A stretch of DNA of 33,465 nucleotides, from positions 1 to 33,465 of the forward strand of contig JAIBCE010000047.1 in NCBI GenBank assembly GCA_019694315.1, written 5' to 3'. The notes under the pieces were generated by a model. That model made no database searches, was not told where the DNA came from, and saw only the letters and a list, made by a program, of their open reading frames with translations. This document shows positions 16,417 through 23,794 of the stretch, piece after piece; position 1 is the first letter of the stretch, and each line of letters starts with the position of its first letter. The translations under genes were made by a program, and so were the position numbers. Origin of the DNA: Sandaracinaceae bacterium (GTDB lineage: Bacteria > Myxococcota_A > Polyangia > Polyangiales > Sandaracinaceae).

Positions 16417-17340
16417 TCAGCCTCGTCGCGCCCTCGTCGACCCGGCGCGCGCGGCGGCCCGCTTGATCACGCTCCGGAGCCACGCGTGGGCGGGGTCGTT
16501 CTGCACGCGCGCATGCCACGCCATGTGCACGCCGAAGCCGCGCAAGGGGAGCGGCGGAGGCAGGACGCGCAGGCCCTGGTTCTTCGCGAGCGGCTCGAGC
16601 ACGCGGGCCGGGCCCGTGAGCACGAGGTCCGAGCTCGCCACCACGTGCGGCGCCGAGAAGAACGTGTGGGTGCGGATCGCGACGTGGCGAGAGAGGCCCT
16701 TCTTCGCGAGCGCGTCGTCGACCGGGCTGCCGGGCTCGCCGCGTGGCGAGATGAGCACGTGGGAGAGGCGACAGAAGGTGGCGAGGTCGAGTGCGCGCCG
16801 CACGCTCGGGTGCCCACGACGCACCACGCAGACGAAGTCATCGTCGAAGAGGTGCGTGGTCATCGCGTCGGTCGGGAGCGTGGAGGGCACGCCGATCGCG
16901 AGGTCGTAGCGCCCGCTCGTGAGGCCCTCGGTCGCGTCGGGGCCGAGCGGGCGCGAGGTGATCGACACGCGCGGGGCCTCGCGCTCGAGCAGCGCGGACA
17001 GCCGCGGCAGGAGATCGCCCTCGAGGAAGTCGACGCTCGCGAACACGAACGTGCGCTCGAGCTGCGCAGGGTCGAGCTCGCTCGGCTGCGTGAGCGCGGC
17101 GGTGCGTCGGAGGATCTCGCGGACCTCGGGCGCGAGGGCGTCGGCGCGCGGCGTGGGCACCACCCCGCGAGGCCCTCGCACGAAGAGCGGATCCCCGAGC
17201 GCGTCTCGGAGACGCACGAGGGCCCGGCTCACGGCGGGCTGGCTCAGTCCGAGCAGGCGCCCCGCACGCGTGAGGTGCTTCTCGCGGTGGAGGTGGTCGA
17301 AGACCCGGAGGAGATCGAGGTCGAGGCTGCTCGCGCCCAT
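16417..17340 (-). CDS. LysR-family transcriptional regulator
   Basis: A 307-residue regulator. The helix-turn-helix region (LLRVFDHLHREKHLTRAGRLLGLSQPAVSRALVRLRDALGDPLFVRG) is typical, followed by a PBP2-like effector domain (about 92-300). It resembles the PcpR/NodD-like branch. The start at 17340 is chosen because TACGAT lies six bases upstream and the family begins a few residues before the first helix; an upstream in-frame ATG at 17394 would add 18 residues and overlap the operator. It is divergent from the NmrA-like gene, the usual arrangement for a LysR regulator and its target, with a perfect T-N11-A palindrome between them. It is convergent with the NhaR-like gene. Confidence 0.9.
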   Translation of the reverse strand: MGASSLDLDLLRVFDHLHREKHLTRAGRLLGLSQPAVSRALVRLRDALGDPLFVRGPRGVVPTPRADALAPEVREILRRTAALTQPSELDPAQLERTFVFASVDFLEGDLLPRLSALLEREAPRVSITSRPLGPDATEGLTSGRYDLAIGVPSTLPTDAMTTHLFDDDFVCVVRRGHPSVRRALDLATFCRLSHVLISPRGEPGSPVDDALAKKGLSRHVAIRTHTFFSAPHVVASSDLVLTGPARVLEPLAKNQGLRVLPPPLPLRGFGVHMAWHARVQNDPAHAWLRSVIKRAAARAGSTRARRG

Positions 17341-17346
17341 CCCGGC

Positions 17347-17352
17347 ATCGTA
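17347..17352 (-). promoter_or_regulatory. Candidate -10 element of the LysR gene
   Basis: TACGAT on the minus strand, six bases before the ATG at 17340. The -35 region would fall on the palindrome at 17361-17377, which suits autorepression by the LysR product. Confidence 0.45.
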
Positions 17353-17360
17353 GTCCACGA

Positions 17361-17377
17361 CATGCGTCGGACGCATG
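17361..17377. promoter_or_regulatory. Perfect palindrome, candidate LysR operator
   Basis: CATGCGTC-G-GACGCATG: eight-base perfect arms around one base. Inside it, TGCGTCGGACGCA is an exact T-N11-A LysR box with dyad symmetry. It lies in the divergent gap between the LysR gene and the NmrA-like gene, the expected place for a shared operator. ATG/CAT-rich imperfect repeats continue to about 17420 and could hold a second site. Confidence 0.65.
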
Positions 17378-17476
17378 ATGAACATGAGCAGCATGCATGG
17401 GAATCATGATGCGTCGTCGTGCACGATGGGGCTCGAGACGGCTGCCGTCGCAGCGGTCGAGCAGAGGAGCCAGAGC

Positions 17477-18343
17477 ATGTACGTCGTCTTCGGAGCGAAC
17501 GGGAACACGGGCAAGGTCGTCGCGAGCACGCTGCTCGCTCGAGGCAAGAAGGTGCGCGTGGTGGCACGCGACGCGGCGAAGGTGGCCGACCTCGCCGCGC
17601 GCGGCGCGGAGGTCGTCACCGCGGACGTGCTCGACGTGAAGGGTGTGGCGCGCGCTCTCTCGGGCGCCGAGGGCGCCTACCTCCTCGTGCCGCCCGACGC
17701 GGCGAGCACGGATCTGGTCGGTCGCGGCCGGAAGATCGTCGACACCTACGTCGCGGCGCTGGCCGAGAGCCCCGTGCGTCACGCCGTGGTGCTCTCGTCG
17801 GTCGGCGCGCAGCACGCGGCGGGCACTGGTCCGATCGTGATCACGCACTACGCGGAGACGACGCTCCCGAAGGCGAAGGGGACGACCTTCACCTTCGTGC
17901 GCGCCGCGTACTTCATGGAGAACATCCTCGGCAACGTGCCCGCCATGAAGGGCGATGGCGTCCTGCCGGTCTTCGGCGGCGGAGAGTCGTATCCGTTCCC
18001 GATGATCGCCACCAAGGACATCGGCGAGGTCGCGGCCGAGGCGCTCCTCGCGCCGCCGAGCGAGCACGCGTGGATCGAGCTCTCGGGCCCCGAGGAGTAC
18101 GCGCTCGCCGATGCGGCGCGCTTCGCGAGCAAGACGCTCGGCCGCGAGGTGAAGCCGCTCGTCCTGCCGCTCGACGCGATGGTCCCGACGCTCGCGCAGT
18201 TCGGCTTCTCGGCCAACGTGGCGGGCCTCTACCGCGAGATGACCGAGGGCCTCGGCAAGGGCCTCATGGCCTTCGAGGGCAAGGGCAAGGCCGTGCGCGG
18301 CAAGGTGAGGCTCGAGGAGGTGCTCGGACCGGCCCTGCGCTGA
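17477..18343 (+). CDS. NmrA-like NAD(P)-binding protein
   Basis: A 288-residue atypical short-chain dehydrogenase. The start at 17477 follows GAGGAG (17464-17469) with a seven-base gap and immediately gives the dinucleotide motif VFGANGNTG of the NmrA/QOR2 group. Later landmarks are VVARDAAKV (phosphate-binding basic residues, suggesting NADP), a long helix RALSGAEGAYLL, HAVVLSSVGAQH and FTFVRAAYFMENI. The usual catalytic Tyr-x3-Lys of short-chain dehydrogenases is absent, as in NmrA-type redox sensors and quinone oxidoreductases. Divergence from a LysR gene suggests control by it. Whether it belongs with the radical SAM cluster downstream is doubtful: a 77-base gap with a small hairpin separates them. 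Confidence 0.88.
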   Translation: MYVVFGANGNTGKVVASTLLARGKKVRVVARDAAKVADLAARGAEVVTADVLDVKGVARALSGAEGAYLLVPPDAASTDLVGRGRKIVDTYVAALAESPVRHAVVLSSVGAQHAAGTGPIVITHYAETTLPKAKGTTFTFVRAAYFMENILGNVPAMKGDGVLPVFGGGESYPFPMIATKDIGEVAAEALLAPPSEHAWIELSGPEEYALADAARFASKTLGREVKPLVLPLDAMVPTLAQFGFSANVAGLYREMTEGLGKGLMAFEGKGKAVRGKVRLEEVLGPALR

Positions 18344-18380
18344 CACGAGAAGGGGGTCGCTCGATTGCGCGGCGTCAAGG

Positions 18381-18396
18381 CACGCCGTCGGGCGTG
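18381..18396 (+). terminator. Small hairpin after the NmrA-like gene
   Basis: A perfect six-base stem CACGCC / GGCGTG with a GTCG loop, 37 bases after the NmrA-like stop and 25 before the first radical SAM start. No T-run follows. It could be a weak terminator separating the two genes. Confidence 0.3.
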
Positions 18397-18420
18397 AGGG
18401 ACGGTCGGGGCTCGCTCCGC

Positions 18421-19704
18421 ATGCGCGTCCACATCGTCTACCCGCGCTTCGAGCGCTTCCTCGAGGCCTACCCCGAGCTCGGCGAGATCCCGCCCGTCGT
18501 GGGGCTCTGGAAGTACCGGATGCCCCCGGCGCTCGGGCCCCAGATCCTCGCGACGATGATGCCGCCCGAGATCGAGTGGAAGATCGTCGACGAGAACGTC
18601 GCGCCGATCGACTACGACGAGCCCGTCGATCTCGTGGCGCTCAGCTACTTCACGCCGCAGGCAGGCTCGGCGTACGCGATCGGCGACGCGTACCTCGCGC
18701 GCGGCGTGAAGGTGATCGCGGGTGGGATGCACCCGTCGATGCTCCCCGACGACGCGGCAAGGCATGCGAGCTCCGTCTGCGTGGGCGAGGCCGAGGGGCT
18801 CTGGCCGACGATCCTCGAGGACGCGCGTCACGGCCGCCTCGCCGCGCGCTACGGGCCCGGACGGCCCCCGCCCGAGACGTGGGTCCAGCCGCGCACCGAT
18901 CTCTTCGACGTGCACCGGGACTACGACTGGTACCCGGCGCTCGTGCAGGCCGCGCGCGGCTGCCCGCGTGCGTGCGCGTACTGCAACATCCCCGGCATCT
19001 ACGGGCAGGACATCCGCGTGCGCGATCCGCAGCGCGTGGCCGACGAGGTGATGGCCCTCGGGGGGCGCGAGCTCTACATCACCGAGGACGTCGTCATGCT
19101 GACGTCCAAGGCGATGAGCCGCTACGCAGGCGAGCTCTTCGGCGCCATCGCGGATCGGGGCGGCGCGCAGCTCTTTCTCACGAGCTCGCTCGTGATGAAC
19201 ATGCGCGAGCCCTTCCTCGATCTGCTCGCGCGCGCGGGCACGCGGAGCCTCTACGTCACGTTCGGCTTCGATCCGATCTCCCGCGGCGTCTACGAGGGTG
19301 ATCCCGCGATGACCGAGACGGCGCGCGCGATCGTGAGGCGCGTCGAGGAGCGCGGCATCCGCTTCTACGCGGCGTTCGGGGTGGGCTTCGACGAGGACGA
19401 TCCGGGCGTGTTCGATCGCATCCTCGCGTTCTGCGAGCGCGCCGGGATCATCACGGCGGAGTTCTTCATCGCGACGCCGTTCCCGAGCACCCCGATGTGG
19501 CACGAGCTGCGGGCCGCGGGGCGCCTCGAGCACACGCGCTTCGGTGAGTACAACGGCGCGCACGTGGTCTTTCGGCCGGCGAAGATGACGAAGGACGAGC
19601 TCGTCGCCGGCTTCCTCCACATGTGGCGCACGTTCTGGCAGGGGCGCGATCTCGATCGCTCGCTCGACTGCTTCCAGTACCGCGCTGGGCCGAGCCGCTT
19701 CTGA
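18421..19704 (+). CDS. Radical SAM protein with B12-binding-type N-terminus, copy 1
   Basis: A 427-residue protein. Residues 1-140 have the Rossmann-like layout of cobalamin-binding domains, ending in the AGGMHPS...VGEAEGLWP text usual in this class; the DxHxxG base-off motif is not present, so cofactor binding is not certain. The radical SAM core starts at ARGCPRACAYCN (Cys181, Cys185, Cys188), which binds the 4Fe-4S cluster that cleaves S-adenosylmethionine. Later landmarks are LYITEDVVML, YVTFGFDPISRGVYEGD and ATPFPSTPMW. Members of this BchE/methylase-like class methylate or rearrange unactivated carbons. The next gene, 29 bases on, is a close paralogue. No Shine-Dalgarno sequence is obvious before the ATG. 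Confidence 0.92.
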   Translation: MRVHIVYPRFERFLEAYPELGEIPPVVGLWKYRMPPALGPQILATMMPPEIEWKIVDENVAPIDYDEPVDLVALSYFTPQAGSAYAIGDAYLARGVKVIAGGMHPSMLPDDAARHASSVCVGEAEGLWPTILEDARHGRLAARYGPGRPPPETWVQPRTDLFDVHRDYDWYPALVQAARGCPRACAYCNIPGIYGQDIRVRDPQRVADEVMALGGRELYITEDVVMLTSKAMSRYAGELFGAIADRGGAQLFLTSSLVMNMREPFLDLLARAGTRSLYVTFGFDPISRGVYEGDPAMTETARAIVRRVEERGIRFYAAFGVGFDEDDPGVFDRILAFCERAGIITAEFFIATPFPSTPMWHELRAAGRLEHTRFGEYNGAHVVFRPAKMTKDELVAGFLHMWRTFWQGRDLDRSLDCFQYRAGPSRF

Positions 19705-19733
19705 CGGCCGCTTCCGAGGGCGAGCAAGACACG

Positions 19734-21032
19734 ATGAAGATCCGCCTCATCTACCCGCGCTTCGAGCGCTTCCTCGAGGCCTACCCGCACCTCGCGTCGA
19801 TCCCCACGATCGGCGGCCTCTGGAAGTACCGCATGCCGCCCGCGCTGGGCACCCAGATCCTCGCGGCGATGATGCCGGACGACGTCGAGTGGGGCATCAC
19901 CGACCAGAACGTGACGGAGGTCGATCTCGACGAGGACGTCGACCTCGTCGGCATCAGCTTCTTCACGCCACAGGCGAGCGCGGCGTACGCGCTCGGCGAT
20001 GCGTTCCGCAAGCGCGGCGTCCCGGTGATCATGGGCGGCATGCATCCGTCGATCGTCCCGCACGACGCGCGGCTGCACTGCGACTCGGTGTGCCTGGGCG
20101 AGGTCGAGGCGCTCTGGCCGGAGATCCTCGCGGATCTGCGCGCGGGACGGCTCGCGCGCACCTACGGACCGCGCACGCCCACGGCCGAGCAGTGGGTGCG
20201 TCCTCGGCGCGGCCTCTTTGACGATCGCGGCAACGGCTACGACTGGAAGCCGAGCCTCGTGCAGGTCGCGCGCGGCTGCCCGCGCCCGTGCCCGTTCTGC
20301 AACCTGCCGGAGCTCCAGGGGGATCTCCTGCGCTTTCGTCGCGTCGAGGACGTGGTCGAGGAGATCCGCACGCTCGAGGGCCGCGACATCTACCTCACCG
20401 AAGACGTCATCATGTTCCGAGCGAGCTCGATCGAGCAGTACACGATCGAGCTCTTCGAGCGCCTCGCGGATCTCGACGTGCACGTGTTCATCACGAGCGC
20501 CCTCGTGTTCAACGCGCGGCCGCGCTTCCTCGACGTGCTGGCGCGCGGTCACGTGCGCGCGAACTACGTGACCCTCGGCTTCGATCCGCTCTCGCGCGGC
20601 GTCTACGAGGGCGACGCGAAGCTGATCGAGGCGACGCGTCGTCAGGTCGACGCCATGCAGGAGCGAGGCATCCGCTTCCACGCAGCGTTCGCGGTGGGCT
20701 TCGACGACGACGATCCCGGCATCTTCGAGCGCATCCTCCGCTTCTGCGACGACGCGCACATCATCACCGCCGAGTTCTACGTGGCCACGCCGTTTCCCGG
20801 CACGCCGCTCCACCGGCAGCTCTCGGCCGAGGGGCGCCTCCACCACGAGGACTGGAGCCGCTACACCGGCGGCCACGTGGTCTATCGCCCCAAGCAGATG
20901 ACCGAGCAGCAGCTCCTCGACGGCTTCCTCGGCTGCTGGACCGAGCACTATCGCAAGCAAGACGTGCAGCGCGTGCTCGCGCCCTTCGATCACGTGGCGC
21001 GCGCGCCCGGCCTCGCCCGCGACGCGATCTGA
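19734..21032 (+). CDS. Radical SAM protein with B12-binding-type N-terminus, copy 2
   Basis: A 432-residue tandem paralogue of the preceding gene: by my count 35 of the first 50 residues are identical, including the block YPRFERFLEAYP and GLWKYRMPPALG. The SAM cluster motif is ARGCPRPCPFCN (Cys182, Cys186, Cys189). The cobalamin-type domain again ends in MGGMHPS and LGEVEALWPEIL without a DxHxxG motif. The core continues with DIYLTEDVIMF, YVTLGFDPLSRGVYEGD and TPFPGTPLH. A GAGGG about 13 bases before the ATG is a weak ribosome binding site. It is probably co-transcribed with copy 1. Its stop faces the stop of the beta-ketoacyl synthase only 12 bases away. Confidence 0.92.
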   Translation: MKIRLIYPRFERFLEAYPHLASIPTIGGLWKYRMPPALGTQILAAMMPDDVEWGITDQNVTEVDLDEDVDLVGISFFTPQASAAYALGDAFRKRGVPVIMGGMHPSIVPHDARLHCDSVCLGEVEALWPEILADLRAGRLARTYGPRTPTAEQWVRPRRGLFDDRGNGYDWKPSLVQVARGCPRPCPFCNLPELQGDLLRFRRVEDVVEEIRTLEGRDIYLTEDVIMFRASSIEQYTIELFERLADLDVHVFITSALVFNARPRFLDVLARGHVRANYVTLGFDPLSRGVYEGDAKLIEATRRQVDAMQERGIRFHAAFAVGFDDDDPGIFERILRFCDDAHIITAEFYVATPFPGTPLHRQLSAEGRLHHEDWSRYTGGHVVYRPKQMTEQQLLDGFLGCWTEHYRKQDVQRVLAPFDHVARAPGLARDAI

Positions 21033-21044
21033 CCGGCGAGCGCG

Positions 21045-22271
21045 TCAGTCGGCAGAGAGGACGATCGACGTGTTCACGCCGCCGAACGCGAAGTTGTTGC
21101 TCATCGCGAGGCGGGCGCGCGTGGGGCGCACCTCGCGTAGGAAGTCGAGCGGCGGCAGCTCCGGGTCGAGCGTCTCGAGGTTCAGGGTGGGCGCGAGGAA
21201 GCCCTCGCGCATCGTGCCGAGCGCGAAGATCACCTCGAGCGCGCCGCATGCGCCGAGCGTGTGTCCCACGTGGCCCTTCTGCGACGAGATCGGGATCGCG
21301 CGCGCGAACGTCTCCCACGTGGCGCGGGCCTCGGCGAGATCGCCCACGCCGGTGCCCGTGGCGTGCGCGTCGACGTACTCGATCTCCTCGGGCCTCCGCC
21401 GGGCCTGCGCGAGGGCGAGCTCCATCACCGTGCGCATGCGGCCGACGTCGGGCTGCGTCATGTGATGACCGCCGCAATTCGTCGCGTACGCGTGGATCTC
21501 CCCGAGGATGTGCGCGCCGCGCGCGAGCGCGTGCTCGCGCTCCTCGAGCACCAGCGTGGCCGCTGCCTCGCCCACGACGAGGCCGTCGCGTCGCGCGTCG
21601 AAGGGCCGCGGGCTCAGGCTCGGCCGATCGTTCCAGCCGTGAGAGGTGGCCATGAGGAGATCGAGCGTCGCCACCGAGGAGTAGTGCATCTCGTCGGCGC
21701 CCCCCACGATCATCACGTCGGCGGCGTCTTGCCGGATGAGATCGAAGCCCACACCCACGGCCTGCGAGCTGCTCGTGCACGCGGAGCACGTGGGCTGCAC
21801 GCGGCCGTGCACCTCGAAGTGCGCGGCGAGGTTCGCGGCGCAGGTGTGGGTCATGATGCGCAGGTACGCGTTGGACTCGAGGCCCCGCAGCGTGTGCTCG
21901 ACCATGAGCGGTCGCGAGAAGGCCTCGAGCTCCGAGGCCGAGCCGGTGGTGGAGCCATAGGAGATGCCGGTGCGACCGTTCGCGAGGATCGCTGGCGGGA
22001 GCGCAGCGGCGGCGATCGCCTCTTCGGTCGCGTGCAGCGACAGGAGCGCGATGCGGCCCATCGTGCGGCGCACGCGGCGCGGATAGACGCGCTCGAGATC
22101 GATGCCCTCGACCGTGGCCGCGATGCGGCTGTGGAGATCGCCCATGAACGACCACTCGGGCATCGCGCGCACACCGCTCCGACCGCTGCGGAGCGAGGCG
22201 AGCGAGTCCGGGACGGAGTGGCCGATGGGCGTGATCGCGCCCATGCCGGTGACGACGACGCGTCGCTGCAT
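21045..22271 (-). CDS. Stand-alone beta-ketoacyl-ACP synthase (KAS II / FabF type)
   Basis: A 408-residue condensing enzyme that joins an acyl chain to malonyl-ACP. The Cys-His-His triad is complete: Cys165 in TCSACTSSSQA, His303 in DAHATGTGVGD and His337 in KGHVGHTLGACG. The C-terminal NNFAFGGVNTS is standard for KAS II. The Ser-rich text after the active-site Cys differs from housekeeping FabF (usually Ala/Gly-rich), which suggests a specialised enzyme. No acyl carrier protein, ketoreductase or dehydratase genes lie next to it, so partners must be elsewhere. It is embedded between radical SAM genes: convergent with copies 1/2 and divergent from the third across 83 bases. This context suggests a modified lipid or polyketide pathway. 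Confidence 0.92.
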   Translation of the reverse strand: MQRRVVVTGMGAITPIGHSVPDSLASLRSGRSGVRAMPEWSFMGDLHSRIAATVEGIDLERVYPRRVRRTMGRIALLSLHATEEAIAAAALPPAILANGRTGISYGSTTGSASELEAFSRPLMVEHTLRGLESNAYLRIMTHTCAANLAAHFEVHGRVQPTCSACTSSSQAVGVGFDLIRQDAADVMIVGGADEMHYSSVATLDLLMATSHGWNDRPSLSPRPFDARRDGLVVGEAAATLVLEEREHALARGAHILGEIHAYATNCGGHHMTQPDVGRMRTVMELALAQARRRPEEIEYVDAHATGTGVGDLAEARATWETFARAIPISSQKGHVGHTLGACGALEVIFALGTMREGFLAPTLNLETLDPELPPLDFLREVRPTRARLAMSNNFAFGGVNTSIVLSAD

Positions 22272-22344
22272 GGGCGACGTGTAGCGCGCGTCGATGCGGG
22301 GCCGATTGCACGGGATCAATGCCTTGCTCGATTCGGTGCGCTGT

Positions 22345-22350
22345 GGAGGG
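22345..22350 (+). promoter_or_regulatory. Shine-Dalgarno sequence deciding a GTG start
   Basis: GGAGGG four bases before the GTG at 22355. It favours this GTG over an in-frame ATG at 22319, whose extra 12 residues have no counterpart in the family. Confidence 0.7.
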
Positions 22351-22354
22351 AGAC

Positions 22355-23698
22355 GTGCGGATCGCATTCGTCGCAGGCAACCGCGAGCAGCTGCCCGATC
22401 CGGTGATCCCGCTGGGCGTGCTCTCCGTGATCGCAGCGACGCCCATCGCGCACGAGCGCACGTTCGTGGATCTGTGCTTCGAGGCCGAGCCCGAGCGGGT
22501 GCTCGCGGCACACCTCGAGGCGCACACGCCGGACGTCGTGGCGATCGGCATGCGCAACGTGCACGACAACGGCTACGGCGCGATCGACGCGAGCGTCGCG
22601 TACTACCAGGCTCTCGTCGCTGCGGTGCGGAGACACGCGCCGCGCGCGCTGGTGGTGCTCGGCGGCGGCGGCTTCAGCGTGCTCTCGGCCGAGCTCCTCG
22701 TCGCGCTCGATGGCGACGTGGGCATCGAGGGCGAGGGTGAGCGGGCCTTCGTCGAGCTGCTCTCTGCGCTGGAGGTCCGCGCGCCGCTCGGGACCGTGCG
22801 CGGCATCCTCTGGCGCGAGGGCGCACGTGTGGTGAAGAACGCGCCCGCGCCGCTCGTGGAGCTCGATGCCGTGCCGCCGATCGACCGGAGCCTCGTCGAT
22901 CGTCGCCACTACGAGCGGTGCGGCACCGACTCGGTGCAGACCAAGCGGGGCTGTCCGCTCCACTGCGCGTACTGCACGTACCCGACGATCGAGGGGCGCA
23001 CGCATCGCCTGCGCGATCCGGAGCGCGTGGCCGACGACTTCGAGAGAGCCCGCGCCGCGGGCGCACGACACGTGTTCGTGGTGGACGCCGTGTTCAACCT
23101 GCCCTCGCGTCACGCGCTCGAGGTGTGCGACGCCCTCGCGCGACGCGGCGCGCCCTTGCCGTGGACGGCCTACGTGAACCCGCTCGGCTTCGAGCCGCGC
23201 CTGGCGGAGGCGATGGTGCGCGCTGGCGCGGTCGGCATGGAGGTGGGCAGCGACTCCGGCGACGACGACGTGCTCGTGCGCCTCCAGAAGGGCTTCGACA
23301 CCGAGGCGATCCGTCGTGCGAGCGCGATCGCGCGCGAGGCGGGCCTCAAGGACTGTCACACGTTCCTCCTCGGCACGCCGGGCGAGACGCTCGAGACCGT
23401 GCGCCGCACGCTCGACCTCGTGGTGGAGGTGAACCCGTCGGCGGCGATCCTGATGATCTGGAGCGACGAGCGCGAGGCGCTCGAGCCCGCGCTCGCCGCC
23501 GAGCGACGCGCTCTTCGTGCGGCGATCCTCGAGCTCGTCCGCGTGGAGCACACGCGCTATCCGCGCTGGGTCGTGCCGCAGCTCGGCATCAGCTTCCGCA
23601 AGCGCATGTTCGCGCTCCTTCGGCGTCGCGGTCTCGCGGGCCCGCTCTGGCAGCACCTCGATCGGCTGACGGCGCCCGCCGAGCCATCGATCGCGTGA
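22355..23698 (+). CDS. Radical SAM protein with B12-binding-type N-terminus, third and divergent copy
   Basis: A 447-residue protein starting at GTG. The N-terminal domain (about 1-135) has strands IAFVAGN, DVVAIGMRNV and LVVLGGGGFSV, then IEGEGERAFVELL, as in cobalamin-binding domains; DxHxxG is not present. The SAM cluster motif is KRGCPLHCAYCTYP (Cys200, Cys204, Cys207). Later landmarks are FVVDAVFNLPSRHA, GMEVGSDSGDDDVL and CHTFLLGTPGET, typical of this class. It is only distantly related to the two tandem copies. It is divergent from the KAS gene and shares its 83-base promoter region, which suggests joint regulation. Radical SAM proteins with this text often accompany lipid-biosynthesis genes (from memory of the family). 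Confidence 0.9.
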   Translation: MRIAFVAGNREQLPDPVIPLGVLSVIAATPIAHERTFVDLCFEAEPERVLAAHLEAHTPDVVAIGMRNVHDNGYGAIDASVAYYQALVAAVRRHAPRALVVLGGGGFSVLSAELLVALDGDVGIEGEGERAFVELLSALEVRAPLGTVRGILWREGARVVKNAPAPLVELDAVPPIDRSLVDRRHYERCGTDSVQTKRGCPLHCAYCTYPTIEGRTHRLRDPERVADDFERARAAGARHVFVVDAVFNLPSRHALEVCDALARRGAPLPWTAYVNPLGFEPRLAEAMVRAGAVGMEVGSDSGDDDVLVRLQKGFDTEAIRRASAIAREAGLKDCHTFLLGTPGETLETVRRTLDLVVEVNPSAAILMIWSDEREALEPALAAERRALRAAILELVRVEHTRYPRWVVPQLGISFRKRMFALLRRRGLAGPLWQHLDRLTAPAEPSIA

Positions 23699-23794
23699 AT
23701 CGCCCAGAAACGTGGGCGATCGCGGCGCGAGCGCGCGCGTCCCAGCGGGCTCGTCCGGGACCGTCCTCGATCGAGTGAGGCCCGTGTGAGGACC

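Noticed and set aside
17477..18343. The NmrA-like gene as part of the radical SAM cluster
   Set aside because: A hairpin and a 77-base gap separate them, and its divergent LysR partner suggests a separate unit.
21045..22271. Calling the KAS a housekeeping FabF
   Set aside because: No fatty-acid synthesis genes (ACP, FabG, FabD) adjoin it, it sits among radical SAM genes, and the residues after the active-site Cys are atypical. The housekeeping role is not excluded, only less likely.
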